From: CAMCXE01 sp046347475
Lineage (GTDB): Bacteria; Pseudomonadota; Gammaproteobacteria; Pseudomonadales; Cellvibrionaceae
Direction: 5' to 3'
DNA length: 64,000 nt
Assembly: GCA_046347475.1 (NCBI GenBank)
Contig: JAXMGD010000004.1
Span: forward strand, 310,001-374,000
Numbering within the stretch: position 1 is the first letter of the stretch; each line of letters starts with the position of its first letter. A program made the translations under genes and the position numbers. The notes under the pieces are model-generated. The model saw only the letters and a list, made by a program, of their open reading frames with translations. It searched no databases and was not told where the DNA came from. Positions 1 through 7,404 of the stretch are shown one piece after another.

Positions 1-457
1 GCATGCCGTAGCGAATGGATAGATTGCCCGCCACCATATTGATAATGGCGCCGGGTACAAAAAAGGGTGATATGCGTCGCGGGCCTTTAGTGAGCAGCGT
101 GTCATGGGTCTCTTCAATGGAGCCTAAACCCCCGATGCCAGAACCTATAATGCAGCCTACCCGGTGCGCATTGGCCGAAGTTACCTCAAGGCCTGAATCC
201 TCCATGGCCTGGATACCCGCCACCATACCGTAACGAATAAACGGGTCCATTTTGCGGGCGTCTTTTTCGCTTAAATAGGGCGACAAATCGAGATTTTTGA
301 CCGGCGCGCTAAAGCGCGTTGCAAACGCTGAGGCATCAAAGGCGTCAATGGGCTGAGCCCCACTGGCGCCTGCCAGCAACGCCTGCCAGCTCTCTGCAAC
401 TGAATTACCCAGGGGACTGACCATCCCTATGCCGGTAACTACCACTCGATTTCGCAC
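1..457 (-). CDS. fabF: 3-oxoacyl-[ACP] synthase II (KAS II), N-terminal part, cut by window edge
   Basis: This is the condensing enzyme that extends acyl-ACP with malonyl-ACP in fatty acid synthesis. Only about 152 N-terminal residues are in the window. They read RNRVVVTGIGMVSPLGNS at the start and later GCIIGSGIGGLGSIEETHD, both typical of FabF; the catalytic Cys lies beyond the edge. The start is GTG at 457, with an AGTGAGG ribosome-binding site just upstream. It is the last gene seen of the yceD-rpmF-plsX-fabD-fabG-acpP-fabF series, about 200 bp after acpP with a hairpin in the gap. Confidence 0.93.
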   Translation of the reverse strand, partial: MRNRVVVTGIGMVSPLGNSVAESWQALLAGASGAQPIDAFDASAFATRFSAPVKNLDLSPYLSEKDARKMDPFIRYGMVAGIQAMEDSGLEVTSANAHRVGCIIGSGIGGLGSIEETHDTLLTKGPRRISPFFVPGAIINMVAGNLSIRYGM

Positions 458-603
458 TTTGGCCTCACTTCAGATAGGTCGCGCCAACACCACTACACGC
501 GCCAAATAACTCGATAACACTGCACACTAAACACAGATGCCAGCAGTGGCGAAGCACCGCTGGGTCTGCCATCACAGCACTAAATGCCTTGCCCCAAAAT
601 AAT

Positions 604-627
604 AAAAGCCGTACAGGTACGGCTTTT
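604..627 (-). terminator. Hairpin between acpP and fabF (terminator or attenuator)
   Basis: A perfect 11-bp stem (AAAAGCCGTAC with its complement, 2-nt loop) lies just after the acpP stop. On the minus strand it runs into TTTTATTATTTT. It could partly terminate after acpP, so that the very abundant ACP message exceeds that of fabF. The attenuation role is inference. Confidence 0.7.
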
Positions 628-656
628 ATACTGATGCACAAGGCAAATTGCTTACA

Positions 657-893
657 TTACGCAAGGTGCGTGGTGATGTAGTTGATCGCCAATTGCACAG
701 TGGTAATTTTCTCAGCTTCTTCGTCTGGAATTTCAGTTTCAAATTCTTCTTCTAACGCCATCACCAATTCAACGGTGTCTAAAGAATCCGCGCCTAGATC
801 TTCCACGAAAGAAGCCTCGTTTTTAACTTCCTCTTCTTTAACGCCTAGTTGTTCAGCAACAATTTTTTTGACGCGCTCTTCGATACTGCTCAT
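657..893 (-). CDS. acpP: Acyl carrier protein
   Basis: This 78-residue acidic protein carries growing acyl chains on a phosphopantetheine arm in the cytoplasm. The attachment serine is in GADSLDTVELVMALEEEF (about residue 37), the DSL motif shared by all ACPs. Length and sequence are normal for the family. It lies between fabG and fabF, as in most proteobacteria, and is followed by a strong hairpin. Confidence 0.98.
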   Translation of the reverse strand: MSSIEERVKKIVAEQLGVKEEEVKNEASFVEDLGADSLDTVELVMALEEEFETEIPDEEAEKITTVQLAINYITTHLA

Positions 894-1083
894 GTGTGGG
901 TAACTCCTCGTAGCCTTTATTGGAATTGGGCAAAGATAGCCGCCGTCGCTCGATACTACTCGCGCCTGGGGTGGCTGACTTGGGCGCGCATTTTAACGGG
1001 ATTTTTCCCTTTTGTAAGCCTTGCGGGGAAATTTCTTGTGGATGCGGCCCGAAACTTGGGCAATTATGCAGCAAAGAGCCGGT

Positions 1084-1827
1084 TTATTGGCTCATGTACA
1101 TGCCACCGTTGACATGCAAGGTCTCGCCGGTGATGTAACTGGCGTTATCGGATACCAAAAACGCCACTGCATTGGCAATTTCTTCCGGCTGTCCTAAGCG
1201 GCCGAGGGCAACCGAGGCGCTAAGCTGCGCTTTTTGCGCGTCGGGCAGATCGCGGGTCATATCCGTCTCAATAAAACCGGGGGCAACCGCGTTCACCGTG
1301 ATGTTGCGAGAGCCGATTTCTTTTGCCAGCGAGCGAGTAAAACCCATTACACCGGCTTTGGTCGCTGAGTAATTCGTCTGCCCGGCATTACCCATGGCCC
1401 CAACCACCGAAGCGATATTCACTATTCGCCCCCAGCGCTGCTTCATCATGCCGCGCAGGCAAGCCTTGCTAAGCCGGTACACGGCGCTGAGATTAGTGTT
1501 AATGACGTCAAACCATTCCTCATCGCTCATGCGCATCAAGAGGTTGTCTTTGGTAATTCCTGCATTATTCACCAGCACCGACACGGGCCCCTGCTGGGCC
1601 GCGATCTCTGCCACCAAAGCCTCCACCGAAGCCCCGTCAGTTACATTCAGCACCTTGCCAACGCCATTTATTTTGGCCTCGGCAAAACGCTCAGTGATGG
1701 CCTTTGCGCCCGCTTCACTGGTGGCAGTACCTACAACGTACAAGCCACTGTTACCGAGCGCTTCGGCTATGGCAGCACCAATACCTCGGCTCGCGCCGGT
1801 CACCAAAGCAATTTTTTGATCTGACAT
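1084..1827 (-). CDS. fabG: 3-oxoacyl-[ACP] reductase
   Basis: This NADPH-dependent short-chain dehydrogenase reduces 3-ketoacyl-ACP in fatty acid elongation. At 247 residues it has the usual length. It shows the cofactor loop TGASRGIG near residue 11, NNAG near residue 86, the catalytic Ser followed by YSATK near residue 151, and a C-terminal ITGETLHVNGGMYM. It follows fabD by about 50 bp and precedes acpP by about 190 bp in the operon. Confidence 0.97.
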   Translation of the reverse strand: MSDQKIALVTGASRGIGAAIAEALGNSGLYVVGTATSEAGAKAITERFAEAKINGVGKVLNVTDGASVEALVAEIAAQQGPVSVLVNNAGITKDNLLMRMSDEEWFDVINTNLSAVYRLSKACLRGMMKQRWGRIVNIASVVGAMGNAGQTNYSATKAGVMGFTRSLAKEIGSRNITVNAVAPGFIETDMTRDLPDAQKAQLSASVALGRLGQPEEIANAVAFLVSDNASYITGETLHVNGGMYMSQ

Positions 1828-1875
1828 GCGATGTTCATCCTAAGTAAAAAGAGGGGGTTACAGCCGAGCGCTGGT

Positions 1876-2814
1876 TTATTGTTGACCTAAGGCTAATGCG
1901 GCCTGCCAGCGCGAGAGGTCATCGGTGGCCAATAGGTTTAAGCCCTTGTGAATGCGCTTATTTAAACCAGATAACACGCGACCAGGGCCAATCTCTACTG
2001 TGGTATCAACGCCCTGTTCCACCACATATTGAATTGACTCAACCCAGCGTACAGGGGCGTAGATCTGCTCAATGATCAAAGCCTTTATTTGGGCGGGGTC
2101 TGTTTCTGGGCGGGCGGCAAGGTTATGCACAACCGGAATTTGCGGTGCGGCAAAGGCAACCGCATCCAAGTCTTTGGCCAATCGCTCAGCGGCAGGCTTC
2201 ATCATGGCCGTATGAAATGGCGCACTCACGGCCAACAAAATAGCTTTGCTCGCCCCCAATTCATTAGCGCTTGTTATGGCGGCTTCAACTGCAGCCTTCT
2301 CACCTGCAATCACAACCTGCCCAGGGGAATTAAAATTGACGGGCACTACTATGCCCAACTCGCCAGCCTGCCTACAGGCCTGCTCAACAATGGCATCTTC
2401 CAAGCCCAAAATCGCCGCCATGGCGCCAACTCCTGCAGGTACCGCCTCTTGCATGTACTGGCCGCGCAGGCGCACCAAGCGCACCGCATCAGCAAACGGC
2501 ACCACGCCTGCAGCCACCAGAGCCGACCACTCACCCAAACTGTGGCCCGCTAAAAAACTAGGCTTATAGTCACTTCGAGCGAGCCATGCGCGCCAGAGTG
2601 CAACACTTGCAGTGAGCAGGGCCGGTTGCGCCTGCTCGGTGAGATTCAGTTGTTCCTGGGGGCCTTCGCTAACCAGCTGCCACAGGTCATAGCCCAACAC
2701 ATCGGAACTCTCCGCGAAGGTGCGTGCCACTTCGGGCAATTCATCCAATAGGCCCTGCAACATACCTACCTGCTGCGATCCCTGCCCCGGAAAAACAAAT
2801 GCACTTTTTGACAC
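1876..2814 (-). CDS. fabD: Malonyl-CoA:ACP transacylase
   Basis: It transfers malonyl from CoA to ACP, supplying the two-carbon donor for fatty acid synthesis. The 312-residue protein starts AFVFPGQGSQQVGM and has the nucleophile motif GHSLGEW near residue 92. The catalytic His is in APFHTAMM near residue 201, and QIPVVHNLAA follows. It starts only 13 bp after plsX ends. The gene normally found between plsX and fabD in enterics, fabH, is missing here. Confidence 0.97.
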   Translation of the reverse strand: MSKSAFVFPGQGSQQVGMLQGLLDELPEVARTFAESSDVLGYDLWQLVSEGPQEQLNLTEQAQPALLTASVALWRAWLARSDYKPSFLAGHSLGEWSALVAAGVVPFADAVRLVRLRGQYMQEAVPAGVGAMAAILGLEDAIVEQACRQAGELGIVVPVNFNSPGQVVIAGEKAAVEAAITSANELGASKAILLAVSAPFHTAMMKPAAERLAKDLDAVAFAAPQIPVVHNLAARPETDPAQIKALIIEQIYAPVRWVESIQYVVEQGVDTTVEIGPGRVLSGLNKRIHKGLNLLATDDLSRWQAALALGQQ

Positions 2815-2827
2815 AACAATACCCTGA

Positions 2828-3784
2828 TTAGTCTGAGCCTAGGGCTCGATACGCTAAATTCAACGCGGCAAGAAAGGCTTCTTGATCCGCTCCACCATGG
2901 CTTTTCACCACTATGCCATTCACCCCGAGCAACACTGCGCCGTTTAATCTGGCCGGATGCAATTGAGCCCGCACCCGCGCAAATACACCCCGACACAACC
3001 AGGCCAGCAAACGCCGCCAAGGGGATGCCGAAAACTCACGGCGCACCACATTTAAAACGGTGGCCGCCGCCGCCTCGGCGGACTTTAAAACCATATTGCC
3101 CAGCAACCCCTCGCACACCACCACATCGGCAGCACCTGAGAACAGGCCCGCAGGCTCCACAAATCCCAGGTACTGAAAATCGCTACTGGATTTTAATCGT
3201 TGGGCGGCGGCCTTCACCTCGGGGAGCCCCTTAGCATCTTCCTGCCCCAAATTGAGCAGCGCGACAGAAACGGGGCGCTTTAAAACTTGGCGCGCCTGCT
3301 GAGCCCCCAAGTATGCATACTCAACCAAACGGTCCGCATCGGGCGTTAACACACCGCCCAAGTCCAATAGCCAGGTAGCGCCAACTGCCGTAGGCACAGC
3401 AGTACACAGCACTGGGCGGCTGACCCCCTGATTCATACCGAGCATATGCGCCGCCAACATCACCAAGCCACCGGTATTGCCGGCACTCACACAGGCTTGG
3501 GCGACACCATCGCGCACCTGCGCAAGGGCCTGCCCCATGCTGGAGGCCTGCTTATGGCGCAACACCTGTGCAGGATTGTCAGCGGGTAACACGGCCGACG
3601 GGCAAGCCACCAGACGCAACCCTTCAGGACAGTTGGCAGGAGGAAGAAAGGACTCAAGGACAAATAAATCAACGGCTGCATCGGGATGCTGGCGCAAAAA
3701 AATACAGCACGCCTCAAACGCAAGGCGGGGACCAAAGTCCCCGCCCATGCCATCTACGGCAATCCTAACCGCCGCTAACGCCAA
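2828..3784 (-). CDS. plsX: Phosphate acyltransferase PlsX
   Basis: It converts acyl-ACP to acyl-phosphate, the donor for glycerol-3-phosphate acylation by PlsY in phospholipid synthesis. The 318-residue protein shows the family signature VDGMGGDFGP near the N-terminus, VSAGNTGGLV mid-protein, CEGLLGNMVLKS and VLLGVNGIVVKSHGGAD near the end. It lies directly after rpmF, an order conserved across proteobacteria. The ATG start gives MALAAVRIAVDGMGG. Confidence 0.95.
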   Translation of the reverse strand: MALAAVRIAVDGMGGDFGPRLAFEACCIFLRQHPDAAVDLFVLESFLPPANCPEGLRLVACPSAVLPADNPAQVLRHKQASSMGQALAQVRDGVAQACVSAGNTGGLVMLAAHMLGMNQGVSRPVLCTAVPTAVGATWLLDLGGVLTPDADRLVEYAYLGAQQARQVLKRPVSVALLNLGQEDAKGLPEVKAAAQRLKSSSDFQYLGFVEPAGLFSGAADVVVCEGLLGNMVLKSAEAAAATVLNVVRREFSASPWRRLLAWLCRGVFARVRAQLHPARLNGAVLLGVNGIVVKSHGGADQEAFLAALNLAYRALGSD

Positions 3785-3786
3785 GC

Positions 3787-3969
3787 TTACTCTTCGTCTT
3801 TAGAAGCAGTAATTTTGCGACCGCGGAAGAAACCATCTGGAGTCATGTGGTGACGCAGATGCTTCTCGCCGGTGGTGGCATCCACTGACAAGGTTTGCGC
3901 CGTAAGCGCATCGTGTGAGCGGCGCATGCCACGACGTGAACGTGATTTTTTATCCTGTTGAACGGCCAT
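3787..3969 (-). CDS. rpmF: 50S ribosomal protein L32
   Basis: This 60-residue basic protein begins MAVQQDKKSRSRRGMRRSHD, the standard L32 N-terminus. Like the gammaproteobacterial form, it has no CxxC zinc pairs. It sits between yceD and plsX with very short spacing (plsX begins 2 bp after it), so translation is probably coupled. Confidence 0.97.
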   Translation of the reverse strand: MAVQQDKKSRSRRGMRRSHDALTAQTLSVDATTGEKHLRHHMTPDGFFRGRKITASKDEE

Positions 3970-3996
3970 TAAAGTACTCCTACAACACTGGTTGAA

Positions 3997-4503
3997 TTAG
4001 TTAGTGGGTGATCCTTTCAAGCGCGCAAGCACCTGGAAGGGATTATTGTGTTTACTCGGCTCTGCCACCACCTTAGGCGCCAATGCCGTGCGATCCATAC
4101 AGTCATAATCGTGCGCGGGCACGAGAGGCAGAGCCAAAAGCAACTCTTCCTCGATAATTTCATAGAGGTCGGCTTGATCCTGCGCCACAACCCAGGGCTC
4201 ATATTCAGAAGGCAACTGCTTTGCGTCGTCTTCACTCCACACCATGGCCAGAGAAATTGCCCCGGTAAGATGCAGCTCAACCGGCTCTAAGCAGCGCTGA
4301 CACTGCATAACGACACGGCTGTTGTACTGGCCGGTAACCACACGGTGTTTGGTCTCGGCGACACCAAACTGCAGGCTTACCTCTACCGCTTGCACACTTT
4401 GAGCGACAGCACCTAAACGCTGCAGGGCATCCACTGGGATTTCCCCTGCCACCTGAAGGCCGTGCTGCGCAAACTTACGCGGTTCAATATGACGAGGAAC
4501 CAT
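3997..4503 (-). CDS. yceD: DUF177 family protein, YceD (23S rRNA accumulation protein)
   Basis: This small acidic cytoplasmic protein belongs to the DUF177 family, linked to 23S rRNA accumulation and usually encoded just before rpmF. The family motif CQRCLEPVELH lies mid-protein. The reading frame stays open up to 4563, but that 5' part holds a strong promoter (-35 at 4558-4563, -10 at 4535-4540). I therefore chose the ATG at 4503, giving MVPRHIEPRKFAQHG and 168 residues, close to family members I remember. An ATG at 4539 would begin inside the -10 box. Confidence 0.88.
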   Translation of the reverse strand: MVPRHIEPRKFAQHGLQVAGEIPVDALQRLGAVAQSVQAVEVSLQFGVAETKHRVVTGQYNSRVVMQCQRCLEPVELHLTGAISLAMVWSEDDAKQLPSEYEPWVVAQDQADLYEIIEEELLLALPLVPAHDYDCMDRTALAPKVVAEPSKHNNPFQVLARLKGSPTN

Positions 4504-4534
4504 GGGGCAGAACCACCCTAAAAATAAGCGCGGC

Positions 4535-4563
4535 ATCATATGGGCATCCTCTGGCTGTGTCAA
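4535..4563 (-). promoter_or_regulatory. Strong sigma70 promoter for the yceD-rpmF-plsX-fab operon
   Basis: On the minus strand TTGACA (4558-4563) is followed after exactly 17 bp by TATGAT (4535-4540). That is a perfect -35, a 5/6 -10 and ideal spacing. Transcription would begin near 4528, about 25 nt before the chosen yceD start. Confidence 0.88.
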
Positions 4564-4658
4564 AGAAAACCTAGCCAGCGGCCACTCTTTTTCAGCTCAT
4601 TTACCCACTTAACTGTTAGGATTGGGCTCCTTTTGCGAACTAACACCCGGTTTTTTTA

Positions 4659-5243
4659 ATGCCACCCATCGTGCTTGCCTCCAGTTCCATCTACCGCAAG
4701 GCTCTACTTGCGCGCCTGTTACTGCCCTTTACCACCGCCTCTCCCGAGATAGACGAACGCGCACTCCCCCATGAACAACCCAAAGCGCTGTGCGAACGCT
4801 TAAGCCGAGCCAAAGCAAGCGTCATCGGCAGCCAATTCTCCGACGCAATCATCATAGGCTCTGACCAGGTTGCCGCTCTGGGCACACACCTATTGGGTAA
4901 ACCCGGCAACCGAGCCGCCGCAATTGAGCAATTATCCAATGCCAGCGGCCAACAGGTAGATTTTTTTACCGGCCTGTGTGTTCAAAAGGGTAGCCGCCAG
5001 CTTTTTCATTTGGCCCATACCCAAGTGAGGTTTCGAACGCTCACACCATTGGAAATTAATCACTACCTGGACATAGAACAACCCTGGGATTGCGCAGGCA
5101 GCTTCAAAGTGGAGGGCCTGGGCATCTGCTTATTCGATTCAGTCCAGAGCACAGACCCTACAGACCTCATAGGTTTACCACTTATTGCACTGAGCCGTTT
5201 TCTCAGGGAATTTGGAGTCAATCCTCTGGCAGAACCCACGTAG
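4659..5243 (+). CDS. Maf-family nucleotide pyrophosphatase (YceF-type, 7-methyl-GTP)
   Basis: Maf proteins hydrolyse non-canonical nucleoside triphosphates; the YceF branch prefers 7-methyl-GTP. The 194-residue protein starts IVLASSSIYRKALLARLLLPF, has the EIDER motif near residue 31, the catalytic acid in IIGSDQVA near residue 69, and KPGNRAAAIEQL. It is divergent from yceD, the usual place for the YceF branch. Sub-branch assignment rests mainly on this context. Confidence 0.9.
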   Translation: MPPIVLASSSIYRKALLARLLLPFTTASPEIDERALPHEQPKALCERLSRAKASVIGSQFSDAIIIGSDQVAALGTHLLGKPGNRAAAIEQLSNASGQQVDFFTGLCVQKGSRQLFHLAHTQVRFRTLTPLEINHYLDIEQPWDCAGSFKVEGLGICLFDSVQSTDPTDLIGLPLIALSRFLREFGVNPLAEPT

Positions 5244-5888
5244 CTAGGCTCGCGCCAAGATCCAATCCACCACCAATGCGAACCGATCGGTAATTAAAGC
5301 CGGCTTGTGCCGCTGCAGACGCGGTGCCTCATGGGCGCCGTACTCCAAACCCAGGCTAGGCATGGCTATAGCGGCGGCCATAGCCAAATCGTATTCAGTG
5401 TCCCCCACCATAACCGCATTGGCGGGAGCCTCACCGAGGGCAGCCAGAATTTGCTGCAGCATGAGCGGGTTAGGTTTGGAGGCGGTTTCATCGGCGCAGC
5501 GAGTAATGGCAAAGCGCTGCTGCCAACCGAGCATAGCCAACATTCGATCAAGCCCGCGCCGGCTTTTCCCCGTGGCGACAGCCAGAGGAATATGCGCCGC
5601 CTCTAAACGCTGCAAACCCTCCTCCACGCCGGGATATAAATCACAGGGACTGTTATCTTCATGAATAAAAATATGTGAGTAGTTACTGCGCAAGCGCTCT
5701 GCCGCGTCGGCCTCTATGTGTGGGTACAGAGTTCGCACCGCCTCGGGCAAGCCAAGGCCAATAATATTCGCGATAGTCTTTTCATCTAACACCTCCAGCC
5801 CCACCCGCCGAGCGGCCTGCTGCATACAGCCAATAATTTTGCCGGTGGAATCCATCAACGTGCCGTCCCAGTCGAAAATGGCGATCAT
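5244..5888 (-). CDS. HAD-superfamily phosphatase (phosphoglycolate-phosphatase-like)
   Basis: This 214-residue cytoplasmic HAD hydrolase starts IFDWDGTLMDSTG (motif I with Asp nucleophile and acid Asp; Trp replaces the commoner Phe). The helical cap follows, then VATGKSRRGLDR (motif II), KPNP (motif III Lys) and MVGDTEYDLAMA (motif IV). Its ATG overlaps the rluC stop, so the two are co-translated. The small-molecule substrate is unknown. Confidence 0.9.
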   Translation of the reverse strand: MIAIFDWDGTLMDSTGKIIGCMQQAARRVGLEVLDEKTIANIIGLGLPEAVRTLYPHIEADAAERLRSNYSHIFIHEDNSPCDLYPGVEEGLQRLEAAHIPLAVATGKSRRGLDRMLAMLGWQQRFAITRCADETASKPNPLMLQQILAALGEAPANAVMVGDTEYDLAMAAAIAMPSLGLEYGAHEAPRLQRHKPALITDRFALVVDWILARA

Positions 5889-6829
5889 TGCCCACCCCCG
5901 GAGTGATCAATGGTGTCTAAAAATGCGGCTAAATCATCCGGCAGAGGCGCCTCTAATGACAAAGGGCTGCCGTCGGGCAACCGCAAATCCAACCGCGCCG
6001 CGTGCAAGAAAAGCCTTCGACAGCCCAAGCTGCGCACCTTTTGGTTCAGCTCATGGACACCGTATTTTTCATCCCCCAACAAAGGGCAACCAACATATTG
6101 CGCATGCACACGAATTTGATGGGTACGGCCTGTAATCGGCTTGGCTTCCACCAAGGTGTACTCAGGGAAGCTGCGCAAGACCTGAAATTCTGTCAGCGAC
6201 GGCTTGCCCTGCGCCGATACTTTCACAAACCGCTCCTGGTTAATCTCACCACTTTTCAACAGTGGTGCGTTCACCTGGGTGCGGTGTTTAGGCCAACGGC
6301 CTGCAGCCAACGCCAAGTAGGTTTTTTGAATTGAACCGCGCTCACGCAAACAGTCCTGCAAAAACGTAAGCACACTGCGCTTGCGGGCGACCATCACCAA
6401 GCCGGACGTCTCTCGATCCAATCGATGTACCAACTCTAAAAACCCCTGATTGCCGGGCAATTGCCGGAGCGATTCAATCAGCCCTAAACTCACCCCACTG
6501 CCCCCATGCACCGCAAGGCCACTGGGTTTATTAACTACCAGCAAGCCGTGCTCGTCATAAATGATTGACGCCAGAAGGTGTTGCTTTAAACCCTCTCCAA
6601 CCGGAACAACTGACTGCTCCTGACTTAACCGCATGGGTGGCACGCGTACGGAATCTCCGCTTTTAAGCCGGGTATCCGGCTTTACCCTGCCCTTATTGAC
6701 TCGCACTTCACCCTTTCGAATAACCCTATACACCAAGGATTTCGGTGCGCCTTTTAAGCGGCTCAACAAATAATTGTCCAGCCGCTGGCCGTCCTCATTC
6801 TCGGTCACTTGAAAATACTGAACCGTCAC
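5885..6829 (-). CDS. rluC: 23S rRNA pseudouridine synthase C
   Basis: It isomerises uridines 955/2504/2580 (E. coli numbering) in 23S rRNA. An S4-like RNA-binding domain (RLDNYLLSRLKGAPKSLVYR...KGEVRVNKGRVKPD) comes first. The catalytic-Asp motif VHRLDRETSGLV and RTHQIRVH follow, as in RluC/RluD. The frame is open to an ATG at 6931, but family alignment from memory favours GTG at 6829 (MTVQYFQVTENEDGQR, 314 residues). A TTGGGT / 17 bp / TACACT promoter-like pair lies between the two starts. It is divergent from rne, as in enterics and pseudomonads. Confidence 0.93.
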   Translation of the reverse strand: MTVQYFQVTENEDGQRLDNYLLSRLKGAPKSLVYRVIRKGEVRVNKGRVKPDTRLKSGDSVRVPPMRLSQEQSVVPVGEGLKQHLLASIIYDEHGLLVVNKPSGLAVHGGSGVSLGLIESLRQLPGNQGFLELVHRLDRETSGLVMVARKRSVLTFLQDCLRERGSIQKTYLALAAGRWPKHRTQVNAPLLKSGEINQERFVKVSAQGKPSLTEFQVLRSFPEYTLVEAKPITGRTHQIRVHAQYVGCPLLGDEKYGVHELNQKVRSLGCRRLFLHAARLDLRLPDGSPLSLEAPLPDDLAAFLDTIDHSGGGQ

Positions 6830-7404
6830 ACTCGCCGCCGTTGAACCATAAAAATTGGCGTGCAGTGTAGCCTGGCCAGGCGCGCAACCCAACAGGTTCA
6901 AGTCAACGCACCAATTTGTGTCGAGGCCCACCAGGTGCTATAGTCAACGAGTCTTCAACTGTAGGTGAAGCGTTGCGCACTGGCGCGGCGGAATTTGACC
7001 CACCCTGTTGTTGATATCCAACGAGTTTAAACCGGCTTCCATACTCAATTTTGAAGCCTAATTGCGCCGCACTCTAGGTGTGCTAGCACAGAACATTAAG
7101 AATAAAACAACCAAGAATATTAAGGCCCAACGCCAATTAAAACGTTTCTAGGCGATGGGAATAGCAAACCACAAGTTAAGTCCTCGACGCCATCGTCTTA
7201 TAATCTGCCGCTTCTGCGGCGCCTTAGCTCACTAAAGACACGCTGATCTTAGTATTCCTGGCCTAACCACAGTCGGTGCCTTGAGAGTTCTCTCAATGCA
7301 ATAAGGCCCGCCACACTGGTACTTGAGTTTTACGGCCACGGGTTGCCGTTCTTAATCTGTTCTCGCTAGCTACTTAAATCGGCTTAGCTTTCTGAGAGCA
7401 CATC
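6830..7404 (+). promoter_or_regulatory. rluC-rne divergent region and long structured rne leader
   Basis: This 575-bp stretch holds no convincing gene. TTAAGT (7176-7181) and a perfect TATAAT (7199-7204) with a 17-bp spacer form a likely rne promoter, giving a leader near 195 nt; promoters further upstream would lengthen it. Stable hairpins follow: GCCGC-TTCT-GCGGC (7207-7220) and TTGAGAG-TT-CTCTCAA (7281-7296). In E. coli the rne leader folds into hairpins that let RNase E cleave its own message; the same role here is inference. Confidence 0.6.
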
